Translations under genes and position numbers: made by a program
In this document: piece by piece, positions 46,396 through 47,598 of the stretch
How the letters are laid out: every line of letters starts with the position of its first letter
Position numbering within the stretch: position 1 is the stretch's first letter
Notes under the pieces: model-generated
The model's database searches: none
What the model was told of the DNA's origin: nothing
Seen by the model: the letters and a program-made list of their open reading frames with translations, nothing else
DNA from: Acidobacteriota bacterium
GTDB taxonomy: Bacteria > Acidobacteriota > Terriglobia > 20CM-2-55-15
Direction: 5' to 3'
Length of the DNA stretch: 47,598 nucleotides
NCBI GenBank assembly: GCA_022821145.1
Contig: JAJEEE010000008.1
Span: 1-47,598 of the forward strand

Positions 46396-47358
46396 GTGCG
46401 GCGAGTGGCCATCCTGACCAGCGGCGGCGACGCCCCCGGCATGAACGCCGCGATCCGTGCGGCGGTCCGCGTAGGCGAGCAACAGGGCCTCGAGCTGTTC
46501 GGCGTCGCGCGCGGTTTCAACGGTCTCCTGAACGGATCGTTCCGCCCGCTGGACGCCGGCGACGTCAGCGGCGTCATCCAACAGGGCGGCACGTTCCTGG
46601 GAACCGCGCGTTGTACGGAGTTCAAGACCGACGCGGGTCAGGAAAGGGCGCTGCACGAATTGCATCTCCGCCGGATCGACGCCCTGGTCGTGATCGGCGG
46701 CAACGGCTCGCAGCAGGGATCGTTCGCGTTGGCGCGCAAGGGGTTCCCTGTCGTTGGCGTGGCCTCCACGATCGACAACGATCTGACCGGCTCGGACATC
46801 ACGGTCGGCGTCGACACGGCGCTGAACATCGCGCTGGAGGCGATCGACCGCCTCAAGGTCACGGCCTCCTCCCACGAACGCGGACTTGTCGTCGAAGTCA
46901 TGGGCCGGGACTGCGGGTATCTCGCCCTCATGGCCGGACTGACCGGCGGCGCCGAAGCCGTCGTCATACCGGAGCGCGAAACCGGGCCGGACGAGATCGC
47001 GCGCGTGTTCCACAAGGCCTACGCCGACGGGAAGAAGCATGCGCTCGCCGTCGTCGCCGAGGGGGCCCGGTGCAACGCGCAGACATTGATTCGGTACTTC
47101 GAGGAGCAACCCGGACCCTTCGAGGTCCGCGCCACCATCCTGGGCCACGTCCAGCGCGGCGGTGTGCCGACGGCGTACGACCGGCTGCTGGCCTCCCGGT
47201 TGGGCGCCGGCGCCATCGACGCGCTTCTCAAGGGTCAGACGGGCGTGCTGGTCGGGCTGCTCGACGACCGGGTCGGCACGACGCCGCTTGGGACCGTCGT
47301 GGACACGTGCAAGCCGCTCAATCTCGAGCTGCTGGACCTGGCGGCGGTTCTGTCCTGA
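46396..47358 (+). CDS. pfkA: 6-phosphofructokinase
   Basis: This 320-residue glycolytic kinase phosphorylates fructose 6-phosphate. It has GGDAPGMN at 10-17, the catalytic TIDND at 125-129 and the substrate-binding VEVMGRDCGYLAL. The phosphate-site loop is GGNGS at 101-105. Gly at position 104 and the absence of Lys before TIDND favour ATP over pyrophosphate as donor. Position 103 is Asn where E. coli has the Mg-binding Asp. The start is GTG at 46396, just behind a -10 box. The next gene starts 44 bp downstream with its own promoter-like sequence. Confidence 0.95.
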   Translation: MRRVAILTSGGDAPGMNAAIRAAVRVGEQQGLELFGVARGFNGLLNGSFRPLDAGDVSGVIQQGGTFLGTARCTEFKTDAGQERALHELHLRRIDALVVIGGNGSQQGSFALARKGFPVVGVASTIDNDLTGSDITVGVDTALNIALEAIDRLKVTASSHERGLVVEVMGRDCGYLALMAGLTGGAEAVVIPERETGPDEIARVFHKAYADGKKHALAVVAEGARCNAQTLIRYFEEQPGPFEVRATILGHVQRGGVPTAYDRLLASRLGAGAIDALLKGQTGVLVGLLDDRVGTTPLGTVVDTCKPLNLELLDLAAVLS

Positions 47359-47372
47359 CCGGCGTTTGCTGC

Positions 47373-47378
47373 TACAAT
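47373..47378 (+). promoter_or_regulatory. Candidate -10 box of the SDR gene
   Basis: TACAAT lies 15 bases after the pfkA stop and 25 bases before the SDR start, followed by the strong ribosome site AGGAGG at 47391-47396. No clear -35 box is visible within the end of pfkA. Confidence 0.4.
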
Positions 47379-47402
47379 CCCGGCCCGTCAAGGAGGATTC
47401 CC

Positions 47403-47598
47403 GTGTCCCTCGAAGGAAAGGTCGCCATCGTCACGGGCGGCACTCGCGGCATCGGCCGCGCCATCGTCGAAACGCTGGCCGCCGACGGCGCGAGCGTCGC
47501 GTTCACCTACGCGAGCAACCGGGCCGCCGCCGAGGCGCTCGACGACGGCAACAATGTCGTGGGCTTCCAGGGCGACGCCGCTGACGCCGCCCGCGCCG
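47403..47598 (+). CDS. SDR-family reductase, FabG-like (cut by window end)
   Basis: The first 65 codons are visible: VSLEGKVAIVTGGTRGIGRA onward, with the SDR nucleotide-binding motif TGGTRGIG at residues 11-18. SVAFTYASNRAAAEAL continues the Rossmann fold in the manner of 3-oxoacyl-ACP reductase FabG (NADPH type). The start is GTG at 47403 with AGGAGG six bases upstream. The active-site Ser-Tyr-Lys lies beyond the window, so a different SDR substrate is possible. Confidence 0.85.
   Translation, partial: MSLEGKVAIVTGGTRGIGRAIVETLAADGASVAFTYASNRAAAEALDDGNNVVGFQGDAADAARA

Overview
The window is a GC-rich, densely packed bacterial chromosome segment with about 50 supportable genes, one tRNA gene and no phage or conjugative functions. 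The mixture suggests an uncultured Acidobacteriota-like organism, perhaps of the Vicinamibacteria type. The pointers are a tig-clpP-clpX-lon block, an LVIVD-repeat lipoprotein, a DUF6152-like secreted protein beside an Acidobacteria-style secreted protein, and TAGAAT/TACAAT-like -10 boxes. This placement is inference; no 16S gene is present.

Layout. 1-3.1 kb is accessory DNA: an inverted repeat, a two-gene operon of unknown proteins, a frameshifted gene and a DUF4143-type ATPase behind an AT-rich leader. 3.1-10.4 kb holds an LVIVD lipoprotein, a small HNH nuclease, a tandem ThyX-like protein, a stand-alone diguanylate cyclase, a membrane-anchored esterase-like hydrolase, an RDD protein and a secreted helical-repeat protein. 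10.5-20.8 kb is housekeeping: an MsbA-like ABC exporter, tRNA-Leu(TAG), trigger factor, ClpP, ClpX, Lon, the GTPase EngB and Rho, covering protein folding, proteolysis, ribosome assembly and transcription termination.

20.8-26.6 kb is a second accessory patch. Two paralogous exported proteins flank a HepT/MntA toxin-antitoxin (TA) pair. A small membrane protein and an HbpS/GlcG-like protein follow, then three more TA loci: YafQ/DinJ, a decayed HigBA and MazEF. 26.7-32.2 kb is a reverse-strand operon: gamma carbonic anhydrase-like protein, hisS, aspS, mutL. A VapBC pair sits beside it. 33.1-38 kb has aconitase A, a two-domain VOC protein and two small secreted proteins. 38.5-43.7 kb is an ABC efflux operon (ATPase, FtsX-like permease, periplasmic adaptor) followed by a Yip1-like membrane protein. 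43.7-47.6 kb carries a DinB-like protein, a HAD 5'-nucleotidase-like protein, an RRM RNA-binding protein, a bacilliredoxin-like protein, phosphofructokinase and the start of an SDR/FabG-like gene cut by the window edge.

The strongest leads are: a two-copy intergenic element with conserved ends and a variable hairpin centre (18.6 and 46.2 kb); a TA pair lodged between duplicated exported proteins; five TA loci within 11 kb; several genes whose -10 box lies so close to the start codon that leaderless transcripts are expected; and a tandem ThyX-like protein with active-site motifs split between its halves. I see no complete new defence or biosynthetic system, no CRISPR array and no insertion sequence.
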